Notes: generated from the sequence alone by a model not told the origin. A stretch of DNA of 64,000 nucleotides from Bryobacterales bacterium (GCA_003135055.1 PLDF01000505.1:18263-82262), one strand, 5' to 3'; shown: positions 7,763 through 17,233, counted from the first letter of the stretch. Translations and numbers: made by a program.

Positions 7763-10700
7763 ATGCAGAACTCCATTCTTGTGGGGCAGGCAATCCTGCC
7801 TGCAGCCGCCTTTCAGGCGGCTTTTTCGGAGCACACACGACCCCTCGCACCCTCCCAGCGCCGGCTGAAAGCCGGCGGCAGCCAGAATTGGCTGCCCCAC
7901 AAGCTCGCGCTAACCATATTCCTGTTAGCAGTCGCGTCCCCAACCTTCGCCCAAGTCTCGGCCGCCGTTTCGGGGACGGTCACGGACCAATCCGGCGCCA
8001 CCATCGCGGCAGCCTCGGTGACGGCGAAGAACGCGGACACCGGCGCAATCCGAACGACTGTTACCGGCGCCGCAGGCCGCTATCGACTGTTCTCCCTGCC
8101 GGTGGGCGAGTATGAGATCCGCGTCCAAAAACCGGGATTCACGGAAAAGATCCGCAAGGGCGTCCACCTGACAGTGGGACAGGATGCCGCGGTGGATGTG
8201 AGCCTCGAGGTGGGAGATGTGAGCCAGCAGGTGGTGGTGAATGCCGATGCGTCGCCGGTGAGCGTCACCGAAACCGGCGCATCCGGCCTCGTCGGCGAGC
8301 GCCAGGTGAAAGATCTTCCGCTCAACGGGCGAAGTTACGATGAGCTGCTCACTCTCAATCCCGGAGTGATCAATTTCACTTGGGAGAAAACCGGCGGCGT
8401 TGGCGTATCAAATTCCACTTCGGGTAATAACTTCGTAGTGTCGGGGAACCGGCCGCAGCAGAATCTGTTCCTGCTGAACGGCGTCGAGTTCACCGGTGCG
8501 GCCGAGAATAACATGCAGCCGGGAGGAGTTAGTCAGGAACTGCTTGGCGTCGACGCCGTGCGCGAGTTTAATCTGTTGAGTGACTCCTATGGCGCCGAGT
8601 ACGGCAAGCGGCCGGCGGCGCAGGTTCTGATCGTGACGCAGCAAGGAACCAACCAGCTTCACGGAGCGCTCTTCGAGTTCCTGCGAAACAACGATTTGAA
8701 TGCCCGCAATTTCTATGACCCGAATGCCCCTCCAGGGTTTCAGCGCAATCAGTTTGGAGGCTCTTTAGGCGGCCCGGTCCGCAAAAATAAGACATTCGTA
8801 TTCGCCAATTACGAATCGTTCCACCAGCATCTGCACCAGACCGGTGTGGACCTGGTGCCCGACGCGAACGCGCGCAACGGATTGCTGCCGTGCGCATTGG
8901 TCAGCCCCGCGCCGAACCCCTGCCCGTCGACCGGACTGGCGTTGGTCGGTGTCTCGCCGCTGATTTCGCTGTGGCCGGCTCCAAGCCCCGGCGCTCCCGA
9001 TTTCGGCGGGATTGCCGAAGCCTTCAACACCCCGCTGCAAACCCTCCGCGACGACTTTGGGAACACCCGGCTTGACCACAACTTCTCCGAAAAGGACTCT
9101 CTGAGCGGGGTCTACACCATCGACGACAGCGCGGGTTTTACCCCGACCAGCACCAATATGTACAGCACTGACGTGGAGAGTCTCAGGGAACAGGTTGCGA
9201 GCATCGAAGAGACTCATGTCTTTTCCCCCACCCTGCTCAACACGGCGCGGCTCGGCTATTCGCGCGCGGGGTATTTCTTTACCGGCGAGCCAACGCCGGG
9301 CACTCCAGCCGCATCGCTTCCGGGCTTCTTGACGGGAGACCCGATAGGCGCAGCCGTGGTCGGCGGCAGCGCGGCATCGAATCCTACAGCCCAGATAAGC
9401 CTCGCGGGCAGTAACAATGGAAGCAATCTGCGCGTTGCCCGGAATCTGTTCACGTATGAAGATCGAGTCTCTTTCACGCGCGGGCGCCATCAGTTCACGC
9501 TAGGCGCGTGGTTCCAGCGGTTGCGTTCGAATGAGCTCCTGGCGCTTAGCCAATACGGGCAAGCCACCTTCACCAGCTTGCAGACTTTCCTGCAGGGAAC
9601 CGTGGCAACTCTACTTTACGATCCGGCGCCTACCGAAATGAACTGGCGCTCCTGGTTCGGCGCGTTTTATGCCGAAGACGCCATCCGGCTGAGTTCCGGA
9701 TTCACCTTGTCGCTGGGCTTCCGCGACGAATTCACCACCGGGTGGAATGAGGCGCATGACCGGGCGGCTAACTATACCTACCCCAACGGCGTGATTTCCA
9801 GTCAGCCGACTGTCGGGTCTTCGGAATTCACTGTCAATCGCGGAAGGTTTCTGCCGCAGCCGCGCATTGGCATGGCGTGGAGCCCATCCGGCGGCGCGGC
9901 CAAGACTATCGTCCGTGCAGGCTTCGGCATGTATAACGATCTTCAAGACGCCTTGGGCTACCGCACAGACCAGAATGCGCCGTTCAATCCGACTTACAGT
10001 TTCCCGAGCGTACCGGTCTCCCAATTGCCGGTCTTACCAGGAGCTTCCGTGCCTTCTACAGCGAAGTTAGTGCCCGGAGGGGTTCAACCGGATTTGTACA
10101 CTCCGACGCTGATTTCCTGGTCGATCCGAGTGGAGCGGGAACTGACAGCCAATACGACTCTCACTGCCGGATACGTCGGGTCTCACGGATATCATGAGAT
10201 CATCGGCATCGACGCTAACGAGCCCTTTCCCGTGATATGCCCCGCGGCGCCATGCCCGGCTAACTACCCGAGTAACTTCCCGGCCGCTTTCGCTAACACG
10301 CCTGTCCCCGCCGGAACTTACTATGTCCCATCCGCAACCAAGCCCAATGCCGCAATCGCTAACACATGGACCTATTTCTCCGAGGGCGACAGCTCTTACA
10401 ACGCGCTCCAGGTAGACATGCAGCATCGCTTCAGCGGCGGTCTGGCTGTGCGAGGCGTTTACACCTGGTCGAAAACCATCGACGACGGAGATTCCGTGAA
10501 CGCTACAACCTCGGGGGGCGAGCCGGCGCTGGCGTCGAATCCATTCAATCTACGCTCCGATCGGGGGCTGGCGAACTTCGATGTCCGCAACGTGGCGGCA
10601 ATCAACGAAACCTATGCGCTGCCCTTCGGCAAGGGAAAGCCTTTTCTGCATGATGCCGGCGGCGCCATGAATGCGTTGGCGAGCGGCTGGATAGTGAGTT

Positions 10701-11152
10701 CCGTAGTGACCATCCAAGGCGGCTTCCCGTTCACTCCGCAACTTAGCTACAACCCATCCAACACCGGCGACACGCGCAATCCGGTGCGCCCCTTCGTGAA
10801 CCCGGCATTCAACGGCCCAGCGATCTTGGGCAACCCCAATCAGTGGTTCAATCCCGCCGCGTTTCTGGCCCCGCCCAACAGCAGCGGCTTCTACGGAAAC
10901 CTGGGCAGAGACACGCTGGCGGGCCCAGGGCTGGCCACCTGGGACTTGTCGTTCCTAAAGGATATGCGAATTCAAGAGAGACTCAGGCTGCAGTTTCGCG
11001 CGGAGCTATTCAACCTACTGAATCGCGCCAATTTCAACACACCGAACGCAGTGGTTTTCACGCCAACGGGCGTATCGCCAACGGCCGGCGTGATCACGAG
11101 TACATCCACTCCGTCGCGGCAGGTTCAATTCGGACTCAAGTTGCTTTGGTAG
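7763..11152 (+). CDS. TonB-dependent receptor, Oar-like, with N-terminal carboxypeptidase-regulatory domain
   Basis: The receptor is about 1,130 residues. After a signal-like segment (LALTIFLLAVASPTFAQ) comes a carboxypeptidase-regulatory fold (SGTVTDQSGATIAAASVTAK), then a plug (DLPLNGRSYDELLTLNPGV, LFLLNGVEFTG) and a long outer-membrane beta-barrel ending in the aromatic QFGLKLLW expected for BAM insertion. The ligand is unknown; in acidobacteria such receptors often sit with polymer or nucleoside utilisation genes. The track start is a TTG at 7724; ATG 7763 is the better choice. Either way, a 126-bp palindromic element is translated between the start and the hydrophobic core of the signal peptide. 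Its relation to the divergent purine operon is only suggestive. Confidence 0.88.
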   Translation: MQNSILVGQAILPAAAFQAAFSEHTRPLAPSQRRLKAGGSQNWLPHKLALTIFLLAVASPTFAQVSAAVSGTVTDQSGATIAAASVTAKNADTGAIRTTVTGAAGRYRLFSLPVGEYEIRVQKPGFTEKIRKGVHLTVGQDAAVDVSLEVGDVSQQVVVNADASPVSVTETGASGLVGERQVKDLPLNGRSYDELLTLNPGVINFTWEKTGGVGVSNSTSGNNFVVSGNRPQQNLFLLNGVEFTGAAENNMQPGGVSQELLGVDAVREFNLLSDSYGAEYGKRPAAQVLIVTQQGTNQLHGALFEFLRNNDLNARNFYDPNAPPGFQRNQFGGSLGGPVRKNKTFVFANYESFHQHLHQTGVDLVPDANARNGLLPCALVSPAPNPCPSTGLALVGVSPLISLWPAPSPGAPDFGGIAEAFNTPLQTLRDDFGNTRLDHNFSEKDSLSGVYTIDDSAGFTPTSTNMYSTDVESLREQVASIEETHVFSPTLLNTARLGYSRAGYFFTGEPTPGTPAASLPGFLTGDPIGAAVVGGSAASNPTAQISLAGSNNGSNLRVARNLFTYEDRVSFTRGRHQFTLGAWFQRLRSNELLALSQYGQATFTSLQTFLQGTVATLLYDPAPTEMNWRSWFGAFYAEDAIRLSSGFTLSLGFRDEFTTGWNEAHDRAANYTYPNGVISSQPTVGSSEFTVNRGRFLPQPRIGMAWSPSGGAAKTIVRAGFGMYNDLQDALGYRTDQNAPFNPTYSFPSVPVSQLPVLPGASVPSTAKLVPGGVQPDLYTPTLISWSIRVERELTANTTLTAGYVGSHGYHEIIGIDANEPFPVICPAAPCPANYPSNFPAAFANTPVPAGTYYVPSATKPNAAIANTWTYFSEGDSSYNALQVDMQHRFSGGLAVRGVYTWSKTIDDGDSVNATTSGGEPALASNPFNLRSDRGLANFDVRNVAAINETYALPFGKGKPFLHDAGGAMNALASGWIVSSVVTIQGGFPFTPQLSYNPSNTGDTRNPVRPFVNPAFNGPAILGNPNQWFNPAAFLAPPNSSGFYGNLGRDTLAGPGLATWDLSFLKDMRIQERLRLQFRAELFNLLNRANFNTPNAVVFTPTGVSPTAGVITSTSTPSRQVQFGLKLLW
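7778..7903. repeat. 126-bp dispersed palindromic element, copy 2, inside a receptor's N-terminal codons
   Basis: This is the same element as 1825-1949, with ends cttgtggggcag and ctgccccacaag and the two internal hairpins. Its length (42 codons) keeps the receptor frame. It adds a segment ahead of the signal-peptide core, so it either moved the true start codon away or is tolerated as an n-region extension. Confidence 0.85.
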
Positions 11153-11491
11153 GCGCCGGCTTCCAGCATGGCTCTTGCGGACAATCTGTTGCATTGCGGG
11201 CAAATTGTGCCGGCACATTGTGCCCCCCCCAGAGACTAGCTCCCCGATGGTGAGATTCGGCGCAATCGCCAAACCGCTTGCTGACGGGGCGCCCTCTGGG
11301 CCCGGCTCCGATCAGAGGCACGACCGTGAGGGAGTGTTTTCGAGTGAGAGCTCAAAATCAGGCCGTCACGCTACTCGAACCAGGCTCCTCTAAAAATACA
11401 GCGCCGCCAGTCACACGGGTCAGGTGAAAGAACTCGGCGTCTCTGCGCCTCTGCGTCGAACCGAACCCACGGCCGGCCACCTATCCGAAGG
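11153..11491. other. intergenic region without a recognisable gene
   Basis: The region contains a run of eight C at 11223-11230 and a GC-rich stretch (ggcacgaccgtgagggagtg) resembling degenerate repeats elsewhere in such genomes. Short ORFs here overlap in several frames and look like chance. It presumably holds the kinase promoter. Confidence 0.4.
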
Positions 11492-14400
11492 ATGGGTCTA
11501 TTGGAGCGTGTGATTTGTTATATCGTCAAAACGGTGGGCCCCGTCTTGCATCCACGCCGGTTCCGGATTTGCGCCGCTATCCTTCTCTCCGTTTGCGGAT
11601 CGGTGCAGGCCGCGGAGTACAGCCACAGAGTGTGGCGGACCGAAGACGGACTCCCTCAGAACCGGGTTCAGGCCCTTGCGCAGACGAAGGATGGTTATCT
11701 TTGGGCCGGCACTTCCGAGGGGCTCGCGCGCTTCGATGGCCTTCGATTCGTGGTCTACGATCGGTCGAACACTCCGGCGATTACCGACAACAGCATCCTG
11801 TCGCTGGAAGCGGCGCCCGATGGTTCGCTCTGGATTGGCGCCGAAGGCGGCGGGCTGCTGCATTACGCGGGCGGCGCATTCCAAAGCTTCGGGCAGAAGG
11901 ACGGACTGACCAACGGCTTCATCCGCGCGACCCATCTCGATCGCCATGGCACGCTTTGGGTTGGGACTGACCGAGGCTTCTTTCGCTTCTCGAATCGCGG
12001 CTTCGAAAGACTGGACGCGACGCCCGAGGTTCCACTCGCATCCGTAGTCGCCATCGCCGAGGATTCTTCGGGAAACATCTGGGCGGCCAGCGGCGCGGGA
12101 CTGCTCAAGTTTGAAGCGGGAAAGCTCGTGCGCGCCGGATGCGGCCGCGCCTCGACGACGGCATCGGCGGTCGCCATTTCGCTGCTCCGCGAAGGGTTGA
12201 TACCAGACGGATGCAGCGCGCCAAAGGTCGCGATTCCGGATCTTAAGGATCTTACGATCGCCGCGCTGCGCAAGGACGCGTCGGGAAATATCTGGGTCGG
12301 CGCCATCGGCAAAGGCCTGATATCCTTCAATCCGCAGACCGGCGAACGCAAAGTATTTTCGGCGCCCGCTGTGCTTCCCGACAACACAGTGTTCCTTCTG
12401 TTCGAAGACCTCCAGCGAAACATCTGGGCGGCCGCGCAGGATGGACTGGTGCGGCTCAGCGAAGCCCTTGTAACCACCGTGGGGGCCGATCAGGGATTGG
12501 CTGACGACAACGTCTCGACGACCTACGAAGATCGCGAGGGCGAGCTGTGGCTGGTTACTTTCTCGGGACAGATCTACGTGCTCAACAGCCGCTTCAACCG
12601 CGCGACCCCGGTTCGGTACTACCTTCCGGCTCCCGAGCGCGATCTCAGATTCCGCAACGTTTTCAGGGACAGCCGAGGCGATTTGTGGTTCGGCGCCGCC
12701 GGCAGCGGAGTGGTCCGTCTGTCCCATGGCAAAGCCACTCGCTACACGATGAAGGAAGGGCTGCGCAGCGATTCGATTCGGCAAATCTTCGAGGATTCAA
12801 GGGGCGCCATGTGGTTCGCCACCAGCAGCGGGATCAGCCGGTGGCAGCGTGGCGTATTCACCAGTTACTACCTCGAGCAAGGTCTTTCCTATCCCAGTGT
12901 GCGGTGCCTCGCCGAAACGCAATCCGGCGACATCCTAGCCGGCACCGATGCTGGCCTGAACAGAATTCACGATGGGAAAATTGTCGACGATGCCGCTTTC
13001 GCGCCGCTGAAACAGGAGAAAATCTGGTCGATCTACGTCGATGGCAAGAGCCTGTGGCTGGGAACTCGCGGGGGCGGGCTCGTATTGCTCCGGGGCGGCA
13101 GAGTGACCCGATTCGCCAGGCAGGATGGCCTGATCAGCAACTCGATTTACCAGATTGTCGACGATCTTTCAGGCCGGTTGTGGCTGAGCAGCCCCGTCGG
13201 GGTGTTCTCGCTTCGCAGAACCGAGTTGGACGCCATTGCGGACGGAAAAGCCCGGCAGCTCCACGCCGTCGCGTACGGAAGTTCGGACGGCATGGCGACC
13301 AGCCAGATGTTTGGCGGCGCTCAACCGGCGGGTTGCCGCAGCTCTTCGGGCGAGCTTTGGTTTCCCAGCGTCCGGGGCGCGGTGAAGCTCGATCCGGCCC
13401 GTTTGCCGGAACGCCGGTCGGGGCCGGCGCTTATTGAAAGCGTATCGGCCGCCGATGCCGCATTGCCGCTTTCAGGTGAAGTGTCCGTCCCGCCGGAGCG
13501 CGGCAGATTGCAAATCGATTTCACGGCGTGCAACCTCATTGCGCCACAGCAGGTGAGCTTCCGGTACCGGCTGGAAGGCTTTGACGGTTCGTGGACGGTC
13601 GCGTCGCGTCAGCGCTCCGCTTATTACTCCAGCCTTCCGCCGGGGCACTATCGGTTTCGAGTGGTGGCGGAAGATACCGGTACCGGAAGCGCCTCTTCGT
13701 CGGAGGCATCGCTTGCGATTTACGTAATGCCGGCGTTCTTTCAGACCGGCTGGTTCTATTCTCTGCTGGCGGCGCTGGCTCTCGGCGGCGCCTGTGCCGG
13801 CATGTGGCTCTACGCGCGGCAGACGAGATCGCGCTTCACCCTGCTCTTGAATGAGCGGACGCGGCTGGCTCGCGAGATGCACGATACCGTCATCCAGGGC
13901 TGCGTCGGGGTTTCCACATTGCTGGAGGCTGCTTCGCGATTCCTGCGCACCGACGCCGCCGAGGCTGCTCACTTGCTGGCTCATGCCCGATCGCAGGTCA
14001 AAGAGACGCTCGAAGAAGCCCGCCAGGCCGTTTGGGACTTGCGCCATTCGGCCGGCAACCGGTCGCCCATCGCCGATCTGTTCGATCTTGCCCGGAACCT
14101 GGGGAAGGAACACGGCGTAGTTGTGGAGACGGAGATTGTGGGCGCACGCGTTCCTCCGGACTTGCTGGCCGAGCGCGCTCTGCTGCTGGTCGGGCGCGAA
14201 GCCCTGCGCAATTCCGTGTCGCACGGAAATCCGGCGCGGATCTCGGTTCGAATCGTCTTTGAGCCGCAGTGCGTGAGGATGGAAGTGCGGGACGATGGAG
14301 TGGGTTTCGACGCCGGCGCAGCCCGCCTCGAATCTCAGGGTCACTTCGGGATCGTAGGCATGCGCGAGCGAGTGGAGCAGGCGGGCGGCGCATTTACGGT

Positions 14401-14509
14401 GAGCAGCCAGCCGGGGAAAGGAACCGTTGTGGCAGTCTCCGTCCCACTGCGGGAAACCGGATCGTCCGCCCCGAAGCGCTCGCTTCAAAACTCCACGATT
14501 CCCCGCTGA
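11492..14509 (+). CDS. hybrid beta-propeller sensor histidine kinase (Reg_prop / Y_Y_Y / HisKA_3)
   Basis: The 1,005-residue membrane sensor has an N-terminal signal anchor (FRICAAILLSVCGSVQAAEY). A periplasmic propeller of repeated two-component regulator units follows (LPQNRVQALAQTKDGYLWAGT, DGLTNGFIRATHLDRHGTLW), then a Y_Y_Y domain (SFRYRLEGFDGSW) and one transmembrane helix (about residues 748-768). The NarL-type kinase core has REMHDTVIQGC with the phospho-accepting His and an ATPase with GREALRNSV, DDGVGFD and GHFGIVGMRERV. It probably senses an extracellular signal and phosphorylates the adjacent convergent NarL-family regulator. The start is uncertain because only a weak gaagg precedes ATG 11492. 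Confidence 0.9.
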   Translation: MGLLERVICYIVKTVGPVLHPRRFRICAAILLSVCGSVQAAEYSHRVWRTEDGLPQNRVQALAQTKDGYLWAGTSEGLARFDGLRFVVYDRSNTPAITDNSILSLEAAPDGSLWIGAEGGGLLHYAGGAFQSFGQKDGLTNGFIRATHLDRHGTLWVGTDRGFFRFSNRGFERLDATPEVPLASVVAIAEDSSGNIWAASGAGLLKFEAGKLVRAGCGRASTTASAVAISLLREGLIPDGCSAPKVAIPDLKDLTIAALRKDASGNIWVGAIGKGLISFNPQTGERKVFSAPAVLPDNTVFLLFEDLQRNIWAAAQDGLVRLSEALVTTVGADQGLADDNVSTTYEDREGELWLVTFSGQIYVLNSRFNRATPVRYYLPAPERDLRFRNVFRDSRGDLWFGAAGSGVVRLSHGKATRYTMKEGLRSDSIRQIFEDSRGAMWFATSSGISRWQRGVFTSYYLEQGLSYPSVRCLAETQSGDILAGTDAGLNRIHDGKIVDDAAFAPLKQEKIWSIYVDGKSLWLGTRGGGLVLLRGGRVTRFARQDGLISNSIYQIVDDLSGRLWLSSPVGVFSLRRTELDAIADGKARQLHAVAYGSSDGMATSQMFGGAQPAGCRSSSGELWFPSVRGAVKLDPARLPERRSGPALIESVSAADAALPLSGEVSVPPERGRLQIDFTACNLIAPQQVSFRYRLEGFDGSWTVASRQRSAYYSSLPPGHYRFRVVAEDTGTGSASSSEASLAIYVMPAFFQTGWFYSLLAALALGGACAGMWLYARQTRSRFTLLLNERTRLAREMHDTVIQGCVGVSTLLEAASRFLRTDAAEAAHLLAHARSQVKETLEEARQAVWDLRHSAGNRSPIADLFDLARNLGKEHGVVVETEIVGARVPPDLLAERALLLVGREALRNSVSHGNPARISVRIVFEPQCVRMEVRDDGVGFDAGAARLESQGHFGIVGMRERVEQAGGAFTVSSQPGKGTVVAVSVPLRETGSSAPKRSLQNSTIPR

Positions 14510-15117
14510 AGGGCCGCCACCGCCGCCTGAGTTCGATCGCAGACGTTGAGGCGGCTAAGCAGAATATTCACGTGCCATTTCACGGTGGGTTCGGTTATGC
14601 CGAGCGCTTCCGCGATCTGGCGATTGCTCATGCCTTTGACAATCAGCCGGAGGACTTGCAGCTCCCGGCCGGTCAGCTCCGATTTCGGGGGGCGGTTCGC
14701 AAGCGATTCGCGAACCGGCTGGGGTAAGTAACGAAGGCCGGCGTGCACGCTGCGGATCGCCTCCACCAGTTCGTTGTCGGACATGCCTTTGAGCAGATAA
14801 GACTGAGCGCCCGCTTGCAGTGCGCGATGAATGTCTTCATCGCCATGATAGGTGGTGAGCACTACGAAGCTCGCGTTAGGGCTGATTTCGCGGATCGCGC
14901 GAATCGCGTCGACGCCGCTCATCCCAGGCATGCGCAGATCCATCAGGGTAACGTCGGGCCGGTGTTCCTGAAACATTCGCACCGCCTGTTCGCCGTTGAA
15001 AGCCTGGCCCACCACGGACATGCCCTGCTCGGTTTGCAGGATCGCCGAAAGCCCCCGGCATACCACGGGGTGATCGTCCACCACTAGAACGCGAATTTTC
15101 CCGGAACGAACAGGCAT
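14485..15117 (-). CDS. NarL/FixJ-family response regulator
   Basis: The 210-residue protein has a receiver domain with VDDHPVVCRG, phosphorylation site VTLMDLRMPGMSG, switch residue VVLTTYH and conserved Lys in YLLKGM. A C-terminal LuxR-type helix-turn-helix follows (LTGRELQVLRLIVKGMSNRQ, TEPTVKWHVNILLSRL). It is the likely partner of the HisKA_3 sensor encoded convergently on the other strand. The two coding regions overlap by 25 bases tail to tail. The target genes are unknown; the neighbouring receptor is a candidate. Confidence 0.93.
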   Translation of the reverse strand: MPVRSGKIRVLVVDDHPVVCRGLSAILQTEQGMSVVGQAFNGEQAVRMFQEHRPDVTLMDLRMPGMSGVDAIRAIREISPNASFVVLTTYHGDEDIHRALQAGAQSYLLKGMSDNELVEAIRSVHAGLRYLPQPVRESLANRPPKSELTGRELQVLRLIVKGMSNRQIAEALGITEPTVKWHVNILLSRLNVCDRTQAAVAALQRGIVEF

Positions 15118-15827
15118 TCCCGTTTGCCGATTTTACATCTTTTGGCGCTTAAACCTAAAAACGGCGGTTGAAACGCCACTCACGAGCATGGCCGCCGTTC
15201 CTCGTAGCGCCGGCGATCTTGTCGCCGGTTCTTTTTCCCGCGGGCGGTCTCCAGCCGACTCACCCATTGGGTGAAGCACGCCGCAGAGGGAAACCTCGAC
15301 CGGTCATAGACTCGCCGTCCACCCTGGCAGTCAACTGCCGTTTTTAGGATAAACGGATTCGGGAAACGCAGCTTGACCGCGTTCGTGAGCAGGTTGTTAG
15401 CCTGGTTGCTAACCGGCTGTCATGCTGACTGTTGATCCGGGCGGCGGCTCAGAGCCCGCGTCCGCGGCCCGCTCGCAAGGCGCGCCAAATCCCGGTTGTG
15501 ATGGTTAAAGCCTCGCCCGAAAACGTGTACAGGCCGACGGCGCTTCCACCAACGGCCGGAGGCGCGTTTCCCGTTCCCGATCCTTCCGGGATCGGGACTT
15601 ACGATACGGCGCTAAGGACTTCACGGGACTGATCTCCCAGAACGCCGTTCGTGGTCAACCTGTTAAGTTTCGCTCGCGGCTGGCGTGGCAATGCCGGCAG
15701 GATCCTGTTCAAATGGCGATGTGATTGCGTGCTGCCAGCGAATTCGCGCCGCGAGGCCGTCAACATCTGGAAATAGGGAAGATGCGTGGACTCTTCGATT
15801 CCTCCCGTGAAACGCCGATCACGGAAA
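15118..15827. other. intergenic region with repeat remnants
   Basis: About 710 bases hold no convincing gene. At 15206-15232 there is one copy of a hairpin repeat of the type gtagcgccggcgatcttgtc, also seen near 21653 and 29391. A minus-strand stretch around 15370-15410 reads NLLTNAVKLRFPNPFIL, which could be a decayed coding fragment but is too short to assign. It may hold the regulator's promoter. Confidence 0.4.
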
Positions 15828-16130
15828 TCAGTCCCGAAAAGTCCTCTTCTGACCGGTGGCGATGTGCGTCATGATGCCTGGCTCCTGCTCGCCGTGCTCT
15901 TGCGCCACCTGGGCGTACATCCCATCTGGCGCCAGGTCGATATCGCCGGGCCAGGCAACCGCGCCGGAATCGATATAGACGCGTCTGAAGAAGTCCACGT
16001 CGAGCAGCGGCCCAAGCGCGCCTGTCAAATCTTCACGATGCAACCGGACACGACCCCTTAATCCATCTTTGAACCGTACATAAAGACAGTAGTCTGGTTC
16101 CGGTATCACTTCGACGATGTCCCAATACAC
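15828..16130 (-). CDS. DUF2442-family small protein
   Basis: From GTG 16130 the protein reads VYWDIVEVIPEPDYCLYVRF, then a DUF2442 body with VRLHREDLTGALGPLL, VDFFRRVYIDSG and VAWPGDIDLAPDGMY. The track ORF starts 18 codons earlier inside the preceding gene, and those codons do not look like the family. It lies 13 bases downstream of a DUF4160 gene. DUF4160/DUF2442 pairs recur in bacteria and have been suspected to be toxin-antitoxin-like, but the function is not established. The last 20 or so residues (EHGEQEPGIMTHIATGQKR) exceed the usual core. Confidence 0.8.
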   Translation of the reverse strand: MYWDIVEVIPEPDYCLYVRFKDGLRGRVRLHREDLTGALGPLLDVDFFRRVYIDSGAVAWPGDIDLAPDGMYAQVAQEHGEQEPGIMTHIATGQKRTFRD

Positions 16131-16143
16131 GGTAGGCCTCCAG

Positions 16144-16404
16144 TCACGGCAGCGGCTCGATATTCGACGGCAGCGCCTTTTCACGGCAAAGCCGCCAGTT
16201 CTCCAGCAACTCTTCTTTATGTATCATCGCCCATTCCTGGACAAGATTTAAAGCGCGCCGCGGCAACTGCCCTTCGAGGACCTCTAGCGTGCCGACGTCG
16301 AGGGTTACCTCAAACTCGCCGTATCGGGCGTGAAAATGCGGCGGCGGATGATCATTGAAAAACATACGGATCAAGATCCCATAGAACGTGCTGATCGTCG
16401 GCAT
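16144..16404 (-). CDS. DUF4160-family small protein
   Basis: The 86-residue protein MPTISTFYGILIRMFFNDHP followed by PPHFHARYGEFEV has the His-rich PPHFHA motif of DUF4160. The remainder (LVQEWAMIHKEELLENWRLC) also fits the family. It is the first gene of a two-gene unit with the DUF2442 gene. A role as one half of a toxin-antitoxin-like pair is inference from recurrent pairing. It is intact, unlike the next accessory pair upstream. Confidence 0.85.
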   Translation of the reverse strand: MPTISTFYGILIRMFFNDHPPPHFHARYGEFEVTLDVGTLEVLEGQLPRRALNLVQEWAMIHKEELLENWRLCREKALPSNIEPLP

Positions 16405-16502
16405 TCCGCGAGGCTGATTCTACCATCTGGCAGGATTAGTTAGTTAGTAACGAAAGCCCGCTTGTCGGCGCTTGGCGCTTGGCGCCGATCGGCTCGGAAA
16501 CG

Positions 16503-16834
16503 TCAGTCGCGGTCAAGAATCAGGACCGCGAGTTCGGGATCGGCCGCGAATTTCGTCATCCGGATGGCCTCCCGGCGCAATACGCGCTCCGCGTCCCTGG
16601 TCGGGTGCGTCCAGCGCCGGAGCCACGCGACCTTGGGAGGCGGTCCGATGGCTGTGGCGAGTGCGTAAAGTCGGCGTCGGTGCTGAGGCGAAGTTCCCTG
16701 CCTCAGCAAACTCCCAATCTCGCGATCCGGCTTTCGAGCAGGCCGAACTCCGCAACATGAGCCGGCTCAAGGTTTGATTCGGCGGGCCGGACGACGAGCT
16801 TCCGCGATAGGTTCTCGTCAAACAGCAGTTTCAC
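16503..16834 (-). pseudogene. decayed DUF5615 PIN-like toxin
   Basis: On the minus strand the codons from GTG 16834 read KLLFDENLSRKLV and HVAEFGLLESR in one frame. The sequence continues as SRDWEFAEAGNFAS in a second, STDADFTH in a third, and ATAIGPPPKVAWLRRW to AADPELAVLILDRD in the frame of the track ORF ending at 16503. Together these rebuild a DUF5615 (PIN-like) protein with at least two or three frameshifts. Its start overlaps the DUF433 stop (GTGA), the normal antitoxin-toxin layout. Confidence 0.75.
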
Positions 16835-17035
16835 GGAGCCACGCGCCTACCCATCCTGGCGGCAAATTCGTACGCTGCACGGAAATCGTAAGGCTCTCCT
16901 GGTATCGTCAAGAATTTGCTGTTCTGTCATGCCCCCGGCGAGCCAAGCCAACACATCCCATACCGTGATCCGTAACCCGCGGACACACGGCTGGCCGGAG
17001 CGTTTGCCGGGCTCGATCGTGATGCGGGGAATCAT
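16831..17035 (-). pseudogene. decayed DUF433 antitoxin
   Basis: MIPRITIEPGKRSGQPCVRG followed by LRITVWDVLAWLAGGMTEQQIL is a clear DUF433 N-terminus. After ILDD the family sequence continues only in another frame (DFRAAYEFAARMGRRVAP, stop at 16831), so a single frameshift lies near 16905-16920. It is the antitoxin partner of the broken DUF5615 gene. Confidence 0.75.
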
Positions 17036-17233
17036 TCTTCGAGCATATCGCTGGCGTCGCTTTTCCCAAGATTCCGCGCTTCCCCAAACCCAGTCACAAC
17101 AGCACCTCCGCCTTTATTTTTTCGGCTGTTTTTCGGCCCTTCTCAAGCACTTAAGCAACACTTAATCCCCTCCCCGCCAGTCAGCCCACAGAGCGTCCGC
17201 TACTCTCTAATCGAGGACCTAATTCGAGGACCT

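Noticed and set aside
11223-11230. Run of eight C as a phase-variation tract
   Set aside because: It lies in intergenic DNA more than 250 bp from the next start, so slippage would not change a reading frame.
15360-15415. Minus-strand NLLTNAVKLRFP as a histidine-kinase remnant
   Set aside because: Only about a dozen residues resemble an N-box and nothing around it supports a kinase.
15432-15632. 66-codon plus ORF as a gene
   Set aside because: Pro/Arg-rich, overlapped by other frames, no ribosome binding site and no similarity that I can see.
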